Assembly: GCA_028684915.1 (NCBI GenBank)
Contig: JAQUEZ010000076.1
Coordinates: 1-26,671 of the forward strand
Source of the DNA: Desulfobulbus sp.
GTDB taxonomy: Bacteria > Desulfobacterota > Desulfobulbia > Desulfobulbales > Desulfobulbaceae
Direction of reading: 5' to 3'
DNA: 26,671 bases
The position numbers and the translations under genes were made by a program. The first letter of the stretch is position 1; every line of letters begins with the position of its first letter. The notes under the pieces are model-generated. The model was not told where the DNA came from. It searched no databases and saw only the letters and a list, made by a program, of their open reading frames with translations. This document shows positions 1 to 9,300 of the stretch, in pieces.

Positions 1-1032
1 CTGCCCAACCGCATCATCATGGCCCCACTTACCCGCTGTCGAGCGACAAGTGACCATCTCGCTACTTCCCTGATGGCAGAGCATTACGCCCAGCGAGCCA
101 GTGCGGGATTGATCATTGCTGAGGCGACCATGGTCATAGAGAGAACCTCTGCCTTTCAGACTGAACCCGGTTTGTATAACGACAGCCAGGTTGAAGCCTG
201 GCAGGCGGTCACAAGCGCGGTCCACAAGCGAGGCGGACGGATTTTCGTCCAACTCTGGCACGGTGGTCGAGCCTGCCATCCATTTTTGAACTGTGGTGAA
301 CAGCCGGTCTCTGCCAGCCCCGTAGCAATCACCAACGATTTGACCCATACGCCCGAGGGTAAGGTGCCCTATGTGGTTCCCCGAGTATTGGAAGATCACG
401 AATTGCCGGGTCTTGTCGATCATTTTAGGAGTGCAGCCATCAACGCCCTGGAGGCCGGATTCGATGGCGTAGAGATCCATGGGGCAAACGGCTATCTTCT
501 CGATCAGTTTCTGCGTGACGGGTGCAATCAACGCAGCGGTGCGTACGGAGGTTCTTTCGCAAACCGGGCGAGGTTGCTGTTTGAAGTGTTACAGGCGGTT
601 AGTTCGGTGTGGGGGGCTGATCGAGTCGGGGTTCGCCTTTCGCCACTGTCGACTTTTAATTCCATGGGCGAAACTGATCCGTTTGCATTGACCTTGTGGC
701 TGGCGCGTCGTCTCAATAGCCTTAATCTGGCTTACGTTCATTTTATTCGTGGCGATGTATTGGGTGAGTTGAGTGGCGATGTGCTCACCCCCATGCGAAA
801 TGAATATCAGGGAACGCTTATCTGCAATCTTCGTTATAGCCCAGATGAGGCAGAGGGGGCTATTGCAGAGGGACAGATCGATGCCGTTGCATTTGGAACT
901 GCGTATATTGCCAATCCAGATTTAGTGGCGCGAATTCAGGCCGGTGGCCCATTCAATGATCCCAACCCCTCTACGTTTTATAAACCCGGTGCGGTGGGGT
1001 ACACCGACTACCCGACTCTATCTAAAAGGTGA
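1..1032 (+). CDS. Old Yellow Enzyme family alkene reductase (NemA-like), 5' end cut by the window
   Basis: FMN-dependent ene-reductase that reduces activated C=C bonds (enones, maleimides, nitro compounds) with NAD(P)H in the cytoplasm. The reading frame is open from base 1 and begins inside the family's conserved N-terminal LPNRIIMAPLTR segment, so roughly 20 residues lie outside the window; the ATG at 19 is internal. Visible family marks are the HGGRACH segment and the active-site stretch HGANGYLLDQFL, whose His and Asn bind the substrate and whose Tyr donates the proton. The following YGGSFANRARL and the C-terminal FNDPNPSTFYKPG/GYTDYP are also typical. The visible 337 or more residues fit a family length near 360. 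The native substrate cannot be read from sequence. No partner gene is visible to the left. Confidence 0.93.
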   Translation: MPNRIIMAPLTRCRATSDHLATSLMAEHYAQRASAGLIIAEATMVIERTSAFQTEPGLYNDSQVEAWQAVTSAVHKRGGRIFVQLWHGGRACHPFLNCGEQPVSASPVAITNDLTHTPEGKVPYVVPRVLEDHELPGLVDHFRSAAINALEAGFDGVEIHGANGYLLDQFLRDGCNQRSGAYGGSFANRARLLFEVLQAVSSVWGADRVGVRLSPLSTFNSMGETDPFALTLWLARRLNSLNLAYVHFIRGDVLGELSGDVLTPMRNEYQGTLICNLRYSPDEAEGAIAEGQIDAVAFGTAYIANPDLVARIQAGGPFNDPNPSTFYKPGAVGYTDYPTLSKR

Positions 1033-1342
1033 AAAAAAAGAGCAAACCAAATGGGGCATTATAAATGGCTTTCCGTTTAATTTCGATCACCTGGAGTAAA
1101 AAAATGACAGATGAAAGATTGTATTCGCACACTGATTGGTTTATAACATTCCCCGTACTCTGAATTAGATTCTCCAAGATTCAGAGATCAATATCACCAA
1201 ATTGTTCCTTGCCTCCTGTATTTTGTTTTACGCATTGATACATCGCCATCAAAATGACCCGTTGGAAAAATGAGGGTTATCAAATTCTAAGGGACTGTAT
1301 TCCTAATATTTTACAAGCACGACAAGTAAGGGGTATCTGCCG
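1033..1342. other. Intergenic region, no clear gene
   Basis: About 310 AT-rich bases between the reductase and the methyltransferase. The only structures I see are a perfect 8-bp inverted repeat, CTCTGAAT (1158-1165) and ATTCAGAG (1179-1186), with a 13-base loop and no T-run after it, and a 19-codon open frame at 1104-1163 (starts MTDERLYSHTDWF). That frame has a GGAG seven bases before its ATG, and its stop lies inside the first arm of the hairpin. It could be a leader peptide, a gene relic or chance. The methyltransferase promoter probably lies here but no convincing -35/-10 pair stands out. Confidence 0.5.
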
Positions 1343-1975
1343 ATGAGCATAGAACACCGGAATTTTGATCTGGCTGCTGAGCATTGGGACGAACGACCGC
1401 AGCGAGTCCAATTGGCGCAAGAAATTGCCGATGCTATTTTGCAGCATATTCCGGATGCGGCCTCACTTGATGTGTTGGATTTTGGTTGTGGCACGGGGCT
1501 GTTAACCTTGCAGCTCCAACCTTTGGTTCACTCGATAACCGGAGTCGACAGCTCCAGTGGGATGCTCAAAGTCCTCAATGACAAGATAGCCAATCTTAAG
1601 CTCGCCAATGCCCGAACTGTTCAATGCAACATTGAACAGGGCGAAATCTTACCCGGTAAATACGACCTCATTGTCAGCAGCATGACCTTTCACCATGTGC
1701 GGGAAATCGAACCGTTATTGGGTCAACTCCACCGGGTCTTAGCCCTTGGTGGGCGATTATGCGTTGCGGATCTGGATCAGGAAGGCGGTCGTTTCCACGA
1801 AGACAATACGGGTGTGTTTCATTTCGGATTCGACCGTAAACAACTGCAACAGTCGTTTTCTCGGGCAGGGTTCTCTGAAATCAACGTTCATACTGCCACC
1901 CAGATCGTCAAACCCGATTCTCAACATAACGCAGCTCGTTTTAGTGTCTTTCTCCTCACCGGTCTAAAAGGGTAA
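1343..1975 (+). CDS. Class I SAM-dependent methyltransferase
   Basis: A 210-residue cytosolic protein of the UbiE/methyltransferase-11 type. Motif I for S-adenosylmethionine is DFGCGTG (residues 46-52), followed by the acidic end of strand beta2 in GVDSS (67-71). The post-motif VSSMTFHHV (111-119) and the segment LGGRLCVADLD are also usual in this family. The start ATG is preceded by AAGGGG nine bases upstream, which supports it. Such small stand-alone methyltransferases act on many small molecules or metals; nothing here identifies the substrate. It stands alone, with more than 300 bases on each side, so it is probably its own transcription unit. Confidence 0.88.
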   Translation: MSIEHRNFDLAAEHWDERPQRVQLAQEIADAILQHIPDAASLDVLDFGCGTGLLTLQLQPLVHSITGVDSSSGMLKVLNDKIANLKLANARTVQCNIEQGEILPGKYDLIVSSMTFHHVREIEPLLGQLHRVLALGGRLCVADLDQEGGRFHEDNTGVFHFGFDRKQLQQSFSRAGFSEINVHTATQIVKPDSQHNAARFSVFLLTGLKG

Positions 1976-2404
1976 TCTTGGTGGCCCGTAAAAAGTCAAA
2001 ATCCGCCTGTTGCTCAGATCCAAACGCCGTTCTTGGTAATTTTTGCTGCGCTGACGGTGATATCATAGCGGTGAGGATATCGGTCAATGACTGTTTTTAG
2101 TCCGTCTGGGCCGCCGAATGCTTTTTATCATCAGATGCGATATCATCTTTGGACGTGCATTTTACCTGGTGGCGACCCTGGAGAATGTATTTGTTCTGAT
2201 CAGTTCGATCATGGGAACTTTGGTACACAGCTCGGCGTTGGTGGCGTTGTCGTCGGCCAGTTTGGCCCTTCTTGTGCGCGATAACTCACTATAAAACCTC
2301 TATTTTCAACTTCGCTTACTTGAAAAAGAGCTACCCCATTTAAAAAAAAGTACAGTATGTTGCATTAACGATCTGAAACATTATGGTATCGCGGAGGTTC
2401 TGCT
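1976..2404. other. Intergenic region, possibly decayed coding sequence; ppk leader at its end
   Basis: About 430 bases without an intact gene. Several short open stretches on both strands look somewhat protein-like: a plus-strand 58-codon frame at 2118-2294 with hydrophobic composition, and minus-strand stretches across about 1990-2290 broken by stops. None has a ribosome site or a family I recognise. The last 60 bases are AT-rich and carry the GGAGG (2393-2397) that serves ppk. Confidence 0.4.
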
Positions 2405-4618
2405 ATGGGGGGAATGGTGGTGAAAGTGGAGGGCAGTGAAAAAAAAACTGAGAGCATATATGCAAACGCATCAGAGAATAGCCCGGTGTTTGATCTCACC
2501 GCGCCCGAGTGGTACCTCAACCGCGAGCTGAGCTGGCTTGAGTTCAACCGCAGGGTGTTCAACGAGAGCAGGGATGAGCGTAATCCTCTGCTTGAGCGTC
2601 TTTTTTTCCTCTCGGTTATCGCTTCCAACCTAGATGAATTTTTCATGAAGCGAATCGGCGGGTTGAAACAGCAGGTTGGTGCTGGATTAAAACTGTTATC
2701 CAGTGATGGCCGTACTCCCCAGCAGCAAATTGATGAAAGTTGCGAGATGATCCGCGATCTCTTGGCCCAGCAGCAAAATATGGAGCGGGAACTGCTAGGG
2801 CTGCTGGCCAAGAAACAGATCCATCTTCTCCAATACAACGACTTGGAACCCTCTGAGCGCCAACAGATGGCGACCTATTTCCGGAATAATATTTATCCTC
2901 TTTTGACCCCTCAGGGAATGGATCCTGCACATCCGTTCCCTTTTATCTCCAACCTGTCGCTCAATCTGCTTGTGGCTACCCGGCACAAGGATGGAGATCA
3001 TATCTTCCTCAATCGCATCAAGGTCCCAACCACGGGTACTGGCATCTCCCGTTTTATCCAGGTTGCAACCGGCAAACACCGCTATGTACTGTTTGAGGAT
3101 GTTATTGCCAATAATCTAGAGATTATTTTTCCGGATATGGTCATCGAAAGCTGCGAACTCTTTCGAGTGACCCGTAACGCCATCACCGAGAAATGGCCGG
3201 ATCAAGCGATAGATCTGTTGTCCATGATTGAAACCGCCCTTCAAGATCGTAAATTTGCTGAAATTGTCCGCCTGGAAGTGGATAACAGGATGAGCCGCCA
3301 GCACCGGGGCATGTTAGCCTCTGAATTAGGGATTGATTCACGCGCGGATGTGTTCACCGTTGATGGCATCATGGCCAAGCGGGATCTGATGGAAATTGTC
3401 GCCATCGATAAGCCGGAACTGCATTTTCCGCCGCATCAACCTTTGGACCACTACAAGCTCTCCGGAGATTTTCCCAATATTTTTCACTTGATCCGTGAGG
3501 AAGGACCGTTTTTATTACAGCATCCCTATGAGTCGTTCAGTTCCTCGGTGGAACGATTTTTACGGGAGGCCAGTATCGATCCCAAGGTCCTGGTAATCAA
3601 AATGACCCTGTATCGGACATCGGCCAACTCTCAGATCATTCAGTATCTGCTCGATGCGGCTCGTAACGGTAAACAGGTGGCAGTGGTCGTTGAACTGATG
3701 GCCCGTTTTGATGAATCCGCCAACATTCATTGGGCGACCCATTTGGAACAGGCAGGAATCCATGTCACCTACGGCGTCGTTGGCCTAAAGACGCACTCTA
3801 AGGTTATTTTTGTGGTGCGTCGCGACTACAGGGGACTCAAGTGCTACGCCCATATCGGCACCGGCAACTATCATGCGGGCACCGCAAGGGCGTACAGCGA
3901 TCTTGGCTTATTGACCTGTGACAATGATATTGGCAATGATCTCACCGAGTTTTTTAACTTTCTCACTTTGGGATATGCTCCGGCCAGGCATTACAAGAAA
4001 CTACTCCCCTCCCCAAAAATTCTTAAAAAAACGCTGTTGGAAAATATCAAACGGGAGATCGAGAACCAGACTAAAGGGTATCAGGGAACAATCCAGATGA
4101 AAACCAATGCCCTGACCGACCAAGATATCATCGTTGCCCTCTACCAGGCCTCCCAGGCCGGAGTGAAGGTCGATTTGATTGTCCGAGACAGTTGCCTGCT
4201 CCGCCCGGGAATTCCAGGGTTGTCCCACAATATCCGTGTCATTTCCGTTGTCGGACGATTCCTTGAGCATGCGCGGGTTTACTATTTTTCAAATAACGGT
4301 GAGGAACACTATTTTATTGGTTCAGCTGACATCATGAAACGTAATCTTGATCGACGGGTCGAGGTTATTGCTCCGGTGGAATCACTTGGGCTGCAGAAAC
4401 AGCTACGGGAGATATTGGACCTACAACTCGCCGATCAACGAGGCGCTTGGGAGATGCAAACCGATGGCAGTTATGTACAGCGTCAACCATCGGGAGGTGC
4501 GGAAAAGCGTTCGGCTCAGGAATTGTTGATTGAAAAGAGTGAGAAACGACTCGCCGAAGCCCGGCGAATGTATAAGAAGCAGTACTCAAAGAAGATCGCT
4601 AAGAGAAAAAACAAATAA
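2405..4618 (+). CDS. ppk1: Polyphosphate kinase 1
   Basis: Reversibly transfers the gamma phosphate of ATP to inorganic polyphosphate; usually peripherally membrane-associated. The protein has 737 residues, the normal length. The N-terminal domain starts with YLNRELSWLEFNRRV (37-51) and SNLDEFFMKRIGGL (74-87), hallmarks of Ppk1. In the catalytic C-terminal half the phosphorylated histidine is H464 in GLKTHSK, the second is H483 in YAHIGTGN, and a further conserved one is H622 in RFLEHARV. The tail (700-737) is Lys/Arg rich and probably disordered. GGAGG seven bases before ATG 2405 supports this start over the ATG at 2414. There is no ppx or pho gene next to it in the window, so it appears monocistronic. 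Confidence 0.97.
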   Translation: MGGMVVKVEGSEKKTESIYANASENSPVFDLTAPEWYLNRELSWLEFNRRVFNESRDERNPLLERLFFLSVIASNLDEFFMKRIGGLKQQVGAGLKLLSSDGRTPQQQIDESCEMIRDLLAQQQNMERELLGLLAKKQIHLLQYNDLEPSERQQMATYFRNNIYPLLTPQGMDPAHPFPFISNLSLNLLVATRHKDGDHIFLNRIKVPTTGTGISRFIQVATGKHRYVLFEDVIANNLEIIFPDMVIESCELFRVTRNAITEKWPDQAIDLLSMIETALQDRKFAEIVRLEVDNRMSRQHRGMLASELGIDSRADVFTVDGIMAKRDLMEIVAIDKPELHFPPHQPLDHYKLSGDFPNIFHLIREEGPFLLQHPYESFSSSVERFLREASIDPKVLVIKMTLYRTSANSQIIQYLLDAARNGKQVAVVVELMARFDESANIHWATHLEQAGIHVTYGVVGLKTHSKVIFVVRRDYRGLKCYAHIGTGNYHAGTARAYSDLGLLTCDNDIGNDLTEFFNFLTLGYAPARHYKKLLPSPKILKKTLLENIKREIENQTKGYQGTIQMKTNALTDQDIIVALYQASQAGVKVDLIVRDSCLLRPGIPGLSHNIRVISVVGRFLEHARVYYFSNNGEEHYFIGSADIMKRNLDRRVEVIAPVESLGLQKQLREILDLQLADQRGAWEMQTDGSYVQRQPSGGAEKRSAQELLIEKSEKRLAEARRMYKKQYSKKIAKRKNK

Positions 4619-4773
4619 GAGCGAATGGTTGCAATCTTGATGGTGCGGGACGTCTATGGAGAGAAAGCCGACTGTCGAGAAAAATGCTGCGATGCAGTAG
4701 ATCGAAGTTTTTAAGACGCCATCAAATTTGTTCAAGTTTCCGGATCAATACCGGTGGCAAACCTCTTGTCAGT

Positions 4774-5673
4774 TCAGGGCTTGGTGGCGAGGAAAACCTC
4801 CTCGTATAATTTTCGGTAGCGCTGAAGACTGTTTTGATCAAGCCAGCGTTCATAAGCCTTTCGATACGGCTCACTTGGTCGAATCTGGACAAGAACGGTG
4901 TTGATTTTATCGATAACCTCCTTGCCCCATGTGTTTTTGGGGCAAGCAATCGCACAGAACCATCCTTCATAGTTCTGTTGGTTCTCGTTGAGCATAAGGG
5001 TGACGATCTGATTGCGGATCCCCATCTGTTCCGCACGATAGACAGCCTCGTCCGGAAGCCCAAGTAAGGCATCCAGACGATCGAGCATCAGCATTTTGAA
5101 ATAATTTTCCCCCAACTCCTGACCGGAAAAACGGATGAGATTTGCTCGATCTGCATATTTGAGCAGTTCTTTATCCAAGATTTTTCCGTAGGAGCGATCC
5201 TTGCTGAACCCTAAACGAAATTTCTCATCACGCAACAAATCCACTAAACTGCAATTATTCCCTTCGCCAAACGCCTTAAGTTTGTCTGCACGAATAATAA
5301 GGACAGCCGGCATGGTCAACAGACTGGGGATGGAGAACTGCAAAAATGATTCCCTTTCTGGTGTCCGATAAAGGCCGATACTGCATACCTTGTCGCCTCG
5401 CCTGAACATGTCGAAGTGGCGGACCACATTGGTATACAATCGATGATGTTCATACTCGGGGAGGTGAGTCTGGATAAGCCGTTCCACCACATCCCCGTAA
5501 CCCTGGTCTTTAAACGGACCGGTTTGAATCATGTAAGGCGGCATATTGACTTCCATCCAGGTGATGGAGTCTTTGGCCAAAGAAGGGGTGGAGAAAAGAA
5601 GCACGAATAGACAGAAAACCGCAGCGACAATAGATTGCAACTGCGGTTTTCTGTTTCTTAAGTCTGTTGACAT
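4774..5673 (-). CDS. Periplasmic solute-binding protein, family 3 (TIGR02285-like)
   Basis: A 299-residue exported protein. Residues 1-33 form a signal peptide: basic start, hydrophobic VAAVFCLFVLLFS, then a cleavage site after SLA. The mature part has the fold order of bacterial extracellular solute-binding proteins family 3: ITWMEVNMPPYMI near the start, FDMFRRGDKVCSIGLYRTPERE, then FSIPSLLTMPAVLIIR. It resembles the subgroup often annotated TIGR02285, which usually lacks linked ABC permease genes. None are linked here, so it may serve a sensor or an orphan uptake system. The ligand is unknown. No good Shine-Dalgarno sequence precedes the ATG; no better start was found. Confidence 0.78.
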   Translation of the reverse strand: MSTDLRNRKPQLQSIVAAVFCLFVLLFSTPSLAKDSITWMEVNMPPYMIQTGPFKDQGYGDVVERLIQTHLPEYEHHRLYTNVVRHFDMFRRGDKVCSIGLYRTPERESFLQFSIPSLLTMPAVLIIRADKLKAFGEGNNCSLVDLLRDEKFRLGFSKDRSYGKILDKELLKYADRANLIRFSGQELGENYFKMLMLDRLDALLGLPDEAVYRAEQMGIRNQIVTLMLNENQQNYEGWFCAIACPKNTWGKEVIDKINTVLVQIRPSEPYRKAYERWLDQNSLQRYRKLYEEVFLATKP

Positions 5674-5708
5674 GAAAGAAAGCGTGTTCAGGTGAAGGAT
5701 ACTAAGAT

Positions 5709-6194
5709 TTAGTAACGATGTCGTCCACCCCGGTGATCGCGGTCATCTTCGTAATATTCGCGCCGAGGATAGACTCTTTTCGGCGGGTGATGCTCATATT
5801 TTTTGTAGTCGTAATACCGAGGAGGTTCAGCGGCACGAGGCGGTCGGTAGGAATGGTGGTGTTGCCTATATCGAGGTGCATAGACATCCTTGTACCAACC
5901 ATCGTCAATAAAATAGACCGGACGCCCGCAGGCGTTATAGCGGTCACAGTACTTGTACCACCGCTGGGAATGCGCCGGAGGTACCCGTAAGTAGATGGGA
6001 GGGTACCAGGTTTTGACCCGGTGGACGACAACTGGCTGCGGATAGATAAGCCGAGGGGCTGAATAGCCACCAATATCAAGGCGTCCATAAAAACCGGGTT
6101 CTCCGATACTGATGGATACGCCAGCTTGCGAGGACCCGGCTGTAAGGGCCAGGATGCCGATGGACAACGCTAGTATTGCTTGTGAAATTTTCAT
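5709..6194 (-). CDS. Small secreted Tyr/Pro/His-rich protein of unknown function
   Basis: The 161-residue product starts at the ATG ending at 6194, directly preceded by a strong AAGGAGG; the open frame continues 20 codons further upstream but without a ribosome site. Residues 1-23 are a signal peptide with cleavage after SSQA. The mature protein begins GVSISIGEPGFYGRLDIGG, then has PQPVVVHR and YPPIYLRVPPAH, a two-Cys segment KYCDRYNACGRPVYFI, and a tail full of Tyr, Pro, His and Arg ending HRGGRHRY. Proteins of this layout occur as uncharacterised exported proteins in many Proteobacteria, where they seem to sit in the periplasm or outer envelope. Function is not known. It lies between the oxidoreductase and the binding protein but has its own ribosome site and leader. 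Confidence 0.8.
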   Translation of the reverse strand: MKISQAILALSIGILALTAGSSQAGVSISIGEPGFYGRLDIGGYSAPRLIYPQPVVVHRVKTWYPPIYLRVPPAHSQRWYKYCDRYNACGRPVYFIDDGWYKDVYAPRYRQHHHSYRPPRAAEPPRYYDYKKYEHHPPKRVYPRREYYEDDRDHRGGRHRY

Positions 6195-6236
6195 GCGGAC
6201 CTCCTTGCTTGGGCCAATGAAAAGCCAATGACCAGA

Positions 6237-6273
6237 GAGTCTTCGTGTCTGCAAAAAACAGACAAGACGACTC
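6237..6273 (-). other. Long imperfect hairpin between the oxidoreductase and small exported protein genes
   Basis: Two 15-base arms (6237-6251 and 6259-6273) match at 13 of 15 positions around a 7-base loop. It lies about 90 bases after the stop of the oxidoreductase gene and 40 before the start of the exported protein, reading on the minus strand. No T-run follows in that direction, so a classical intrinsic terminator is not shown. It may stop transcription weakly or protect mRNA ends. Confidence 0.45.
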
Positions 6274-6364
6274 CCCGACGGATAGCGAGCACTATAAAAT
6301 ATCTCAGGAAAAAGGCGTAGAAGAAAAAAGAGATCCTCGTTTCTTTCTGAATGTGGGGCAATGG

Positions 6365-9300
6365 TTAAAAAGTTACAACTTCAACTCCTTTGATAAGGGT
6401 TTGAAATTCCTGGTTCCACTGTTCACCGCCAAGCGATTCTGCCAGAAGAACGGACAGATGCTTCGGCATAACCCCCAAACCACGATTACGGCCAAGGCCG
6501 GAGATGCAGGATGGGCAATTGGTAACGATGCTCTGGCCGACTCCGCTGTTTTCAATATGCGGCATGAGGTTATCGCGTTTGCGCTGCAACATGGCACAGG
6601 CAATATCTGGCCGAGAGAGGGCCAGGGTACCTGCTTCAGAACAGCAACCGCCGATGGCTTCGACTTTTCCACCCAACCGGCGAATCATGAGCGGGCCTTC
6701 TCCTTGGAGTGAGTCGTGGCAGGGGGCATGATATAAAAAATGCCGACCTTCGTTTTGGCTAAAATTTTCAGGAGCCTGCTCAAGGACAAAATAACCTACA
6801 TCAACAAGATCACAGCTGAAAATTTCTTCCGCACCCAGTTCATGCAAAGACTCACGACAGGTGCCGCAGCTGATGGCAAGTCCATCGAAATTGATGTAAC
6901 CAAGCATCTCTCGAATCTGACTGAGGATGATGGTGTCACGCAGGGTCACATCCGAATGCATTTTTTCCTTGGCATTGGCCTTGGCCGGAAACCCGCAACA
7001 GAGGTTTGATGGCGGCAGGACGACTCGGGTCCCGGTTTTGAGCAAACTGTAAATCGAGGCTTCGGCAATATCGGCATACAGACGTTCGGAACCACAACCG
7101 GGGAAATAAAAAACCGTCTTGCTGATGGCTCCAGGGGGATTAATCAGCAATGCCTCATTGAGTGAACAGGAGGGCAGGGCGGCCCGCAAGGTTTTTTTCG
7201 ACGGCGGCATCATCGGCGATTTCAGCATGTTCACCAAACGCCACTTCTTGTCGGTCAGCGCCTGGGGCGCTTGCCGCATCATCTCGGCAGCTAACCGTTG
7301 GAGGTTAGAGCCCCACTCGACAACAGATTTGCGGAACAGGGCATTGTAGAACCGATTGCGAGTCTTGAGATAGTGAAGCGACATTTTGGTCGGCAGCGGC
7401 GAGTGCTTGTAGCCGCGTTCGCTGAGAATCTGTCGTTCCAGGATTGAGACCTGTGCCGTATCGATATCAACCGGACAGGGTTTGAAACATTTACCACACA
7501 GCGTGCAGTGATCGGCTATTTCCTCCAAGTTTTTCAATTGGTCGAGCCGGGGGAAATGGGAACGCTGCATGTCGTAGAGTAAGGCCTCTATCAGAGAACC
7601 GATGGCCAGGTTCTTGTTGCGAGGGTGGAAAAACAGGCTGCTTCCCGGATAAAAGACGCAACAGTCGGCCTTACACTTACCGCAACGGATGCATTGAGAA
7701 ATTTTTGAGGCCAGGGTTTCCAGGGAACCATGCTGCAGAATGCGGGCCTCGAGCTCAAGCAGGTTGAAAGAGGGTGTGAAAACCTTGTCGATGATGTCCG
7801 GATCAAGCAGTTTGCCGGGATTCATCACCCCTCGCGGATCGATTTCGCGACGATAAACCGAGAGCTCGTCCACCAGCTGAGCATCAAGGAATTTCATTTT
7901 GGTGATGCCTATCCCATGTTCACCACTGACCACGCCGCCAAGGGTCACGGCCTTAGCCATCACCTCATCGGCTGTTTCTGCCGCCCGTTGCATCATAGCC
8001 CGATCATTGGAAAATACCGGAATATTGACATGGACGTTGCCGTCACCGGCATGCATATGGGTGGCGATGATAATCCGCCGTTTCCGCACATCGTCTACTA
8101 TTTTCCTGATATTGGCACTAATCCGTTTGTAGCCACGGAACAGTTCTAGGAGATCGGTTTCCATCCGTTTGAGGCTAGCTTCAGCCCGAAGCTCATCAAT
8201 ATCACGCTCTTTCAGCTGGCAAAGTGACTGGGTACAGATTTCATCCGCTTTGGGGATTTTTGCCTCTAACCAGTCAGGATCCTCGATCGGTTCTGCGGTT
8301 TGCAGGTAGGTGAGGATTTCATGGATTACGTTTTCTTGGTTGAAGATATCCTCGTCGATGTTGGTGCTGTCGACAAAACGGGCAAATTCAGCCAGGGCGG
8401 GCAGAGGGAGAACGATATCTTCGTTGAGCTTGAACGCGTTGGTCCGGGCGGCAATGGCGCCTAGACGTTTGCGGTCGCGCCAGAAGCGGGCGGCCTCATC
8501 GGCGTCATTGGCAACAAAAATTTCGGTGTTACCATAGCGATCAAGCAGGCGCAACAAACGATCTTTGCCGCGCAGAATTTGTTCGGTGCTATGGCCCACC
8601 ATGTCGATCAGCAGCACAGCCTTGGGAGGGGCGCTGCGAGCTGCCTTGAATTTGTAGTTAATGGCGCGAATGTATTCCTCGTCAAAATGCTCCAGGGCCA
8701 TCAGGGCCTCTTCGCCCTGGTTGGCAAACTGCTCGGAGATTTCGACAATAACCCGACTCGCCTCATCCATATCTGCGCCGAAGAATTCGAGGCAGAAGGT
8801 CAGTTTTTTCTCGTAGGCTTTGTAGAGGATAAATTCAGCCGAGGTGATGATACCGTCGGTGCCTTCCTTTTGCACACCTGGCAGACCACCCAGAGCCTTG
8901 TTGGTGATGTCCTTCCATAGGCCTTTTTTACGGATTTGATCCCCACGCAGCTCGATGCGTTTGATCAGCTGTTGCTGATCATTAAAGACCTCATACACCA
9001 CTACGTCTTCAGGCAGGATTTTGCGCATCGGATGGTTGGCCCGGCGGACATGGACCAGACCGGCGCCCGGCATGGCAATGGTATAGGCCAGCAGGTTGTC
9101 GATGGCTGTACCCCAGAGCACCGCGGTTTTACCCCCGGCATTTTCCGAGATGTTGCCGCCAATGGTCGAAGCCCAGGCGCTGGTGGGATCGGTGGCAAAA
9201 ACCAACCCCTGTTTCTCGCAGTACTGCATGGCATCCTGGGTAATAACCCCCGACTCCAGCTTGAGGACCGCCATCTCATGACTGTGGCCATTGTCGTCCT

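Noticed and set aside
2087..2294. Short plus-strand frames (65 and 58 codons); the second looks hydrophobic like the end of a P-type ATPase
   Set aside because: No ribosome site, no clear family motif, and antisense frames look equally protein-like.
4755..4770. TGGCA...CTTGT resembling a sigma-54 -24/-12 promoter
   Set aside because: The -12 GC is absent and no plus-strand gene follows; it lies beyond the end of a minus-strand gene.
6195..6254. Upstream 20-codon extension of the small exported protein
   Set aside because: AAGGAGG and a normal signal peptide mark the ATG ending at 6194; the longer start would bury the signal peptide and overlap the hairpin.
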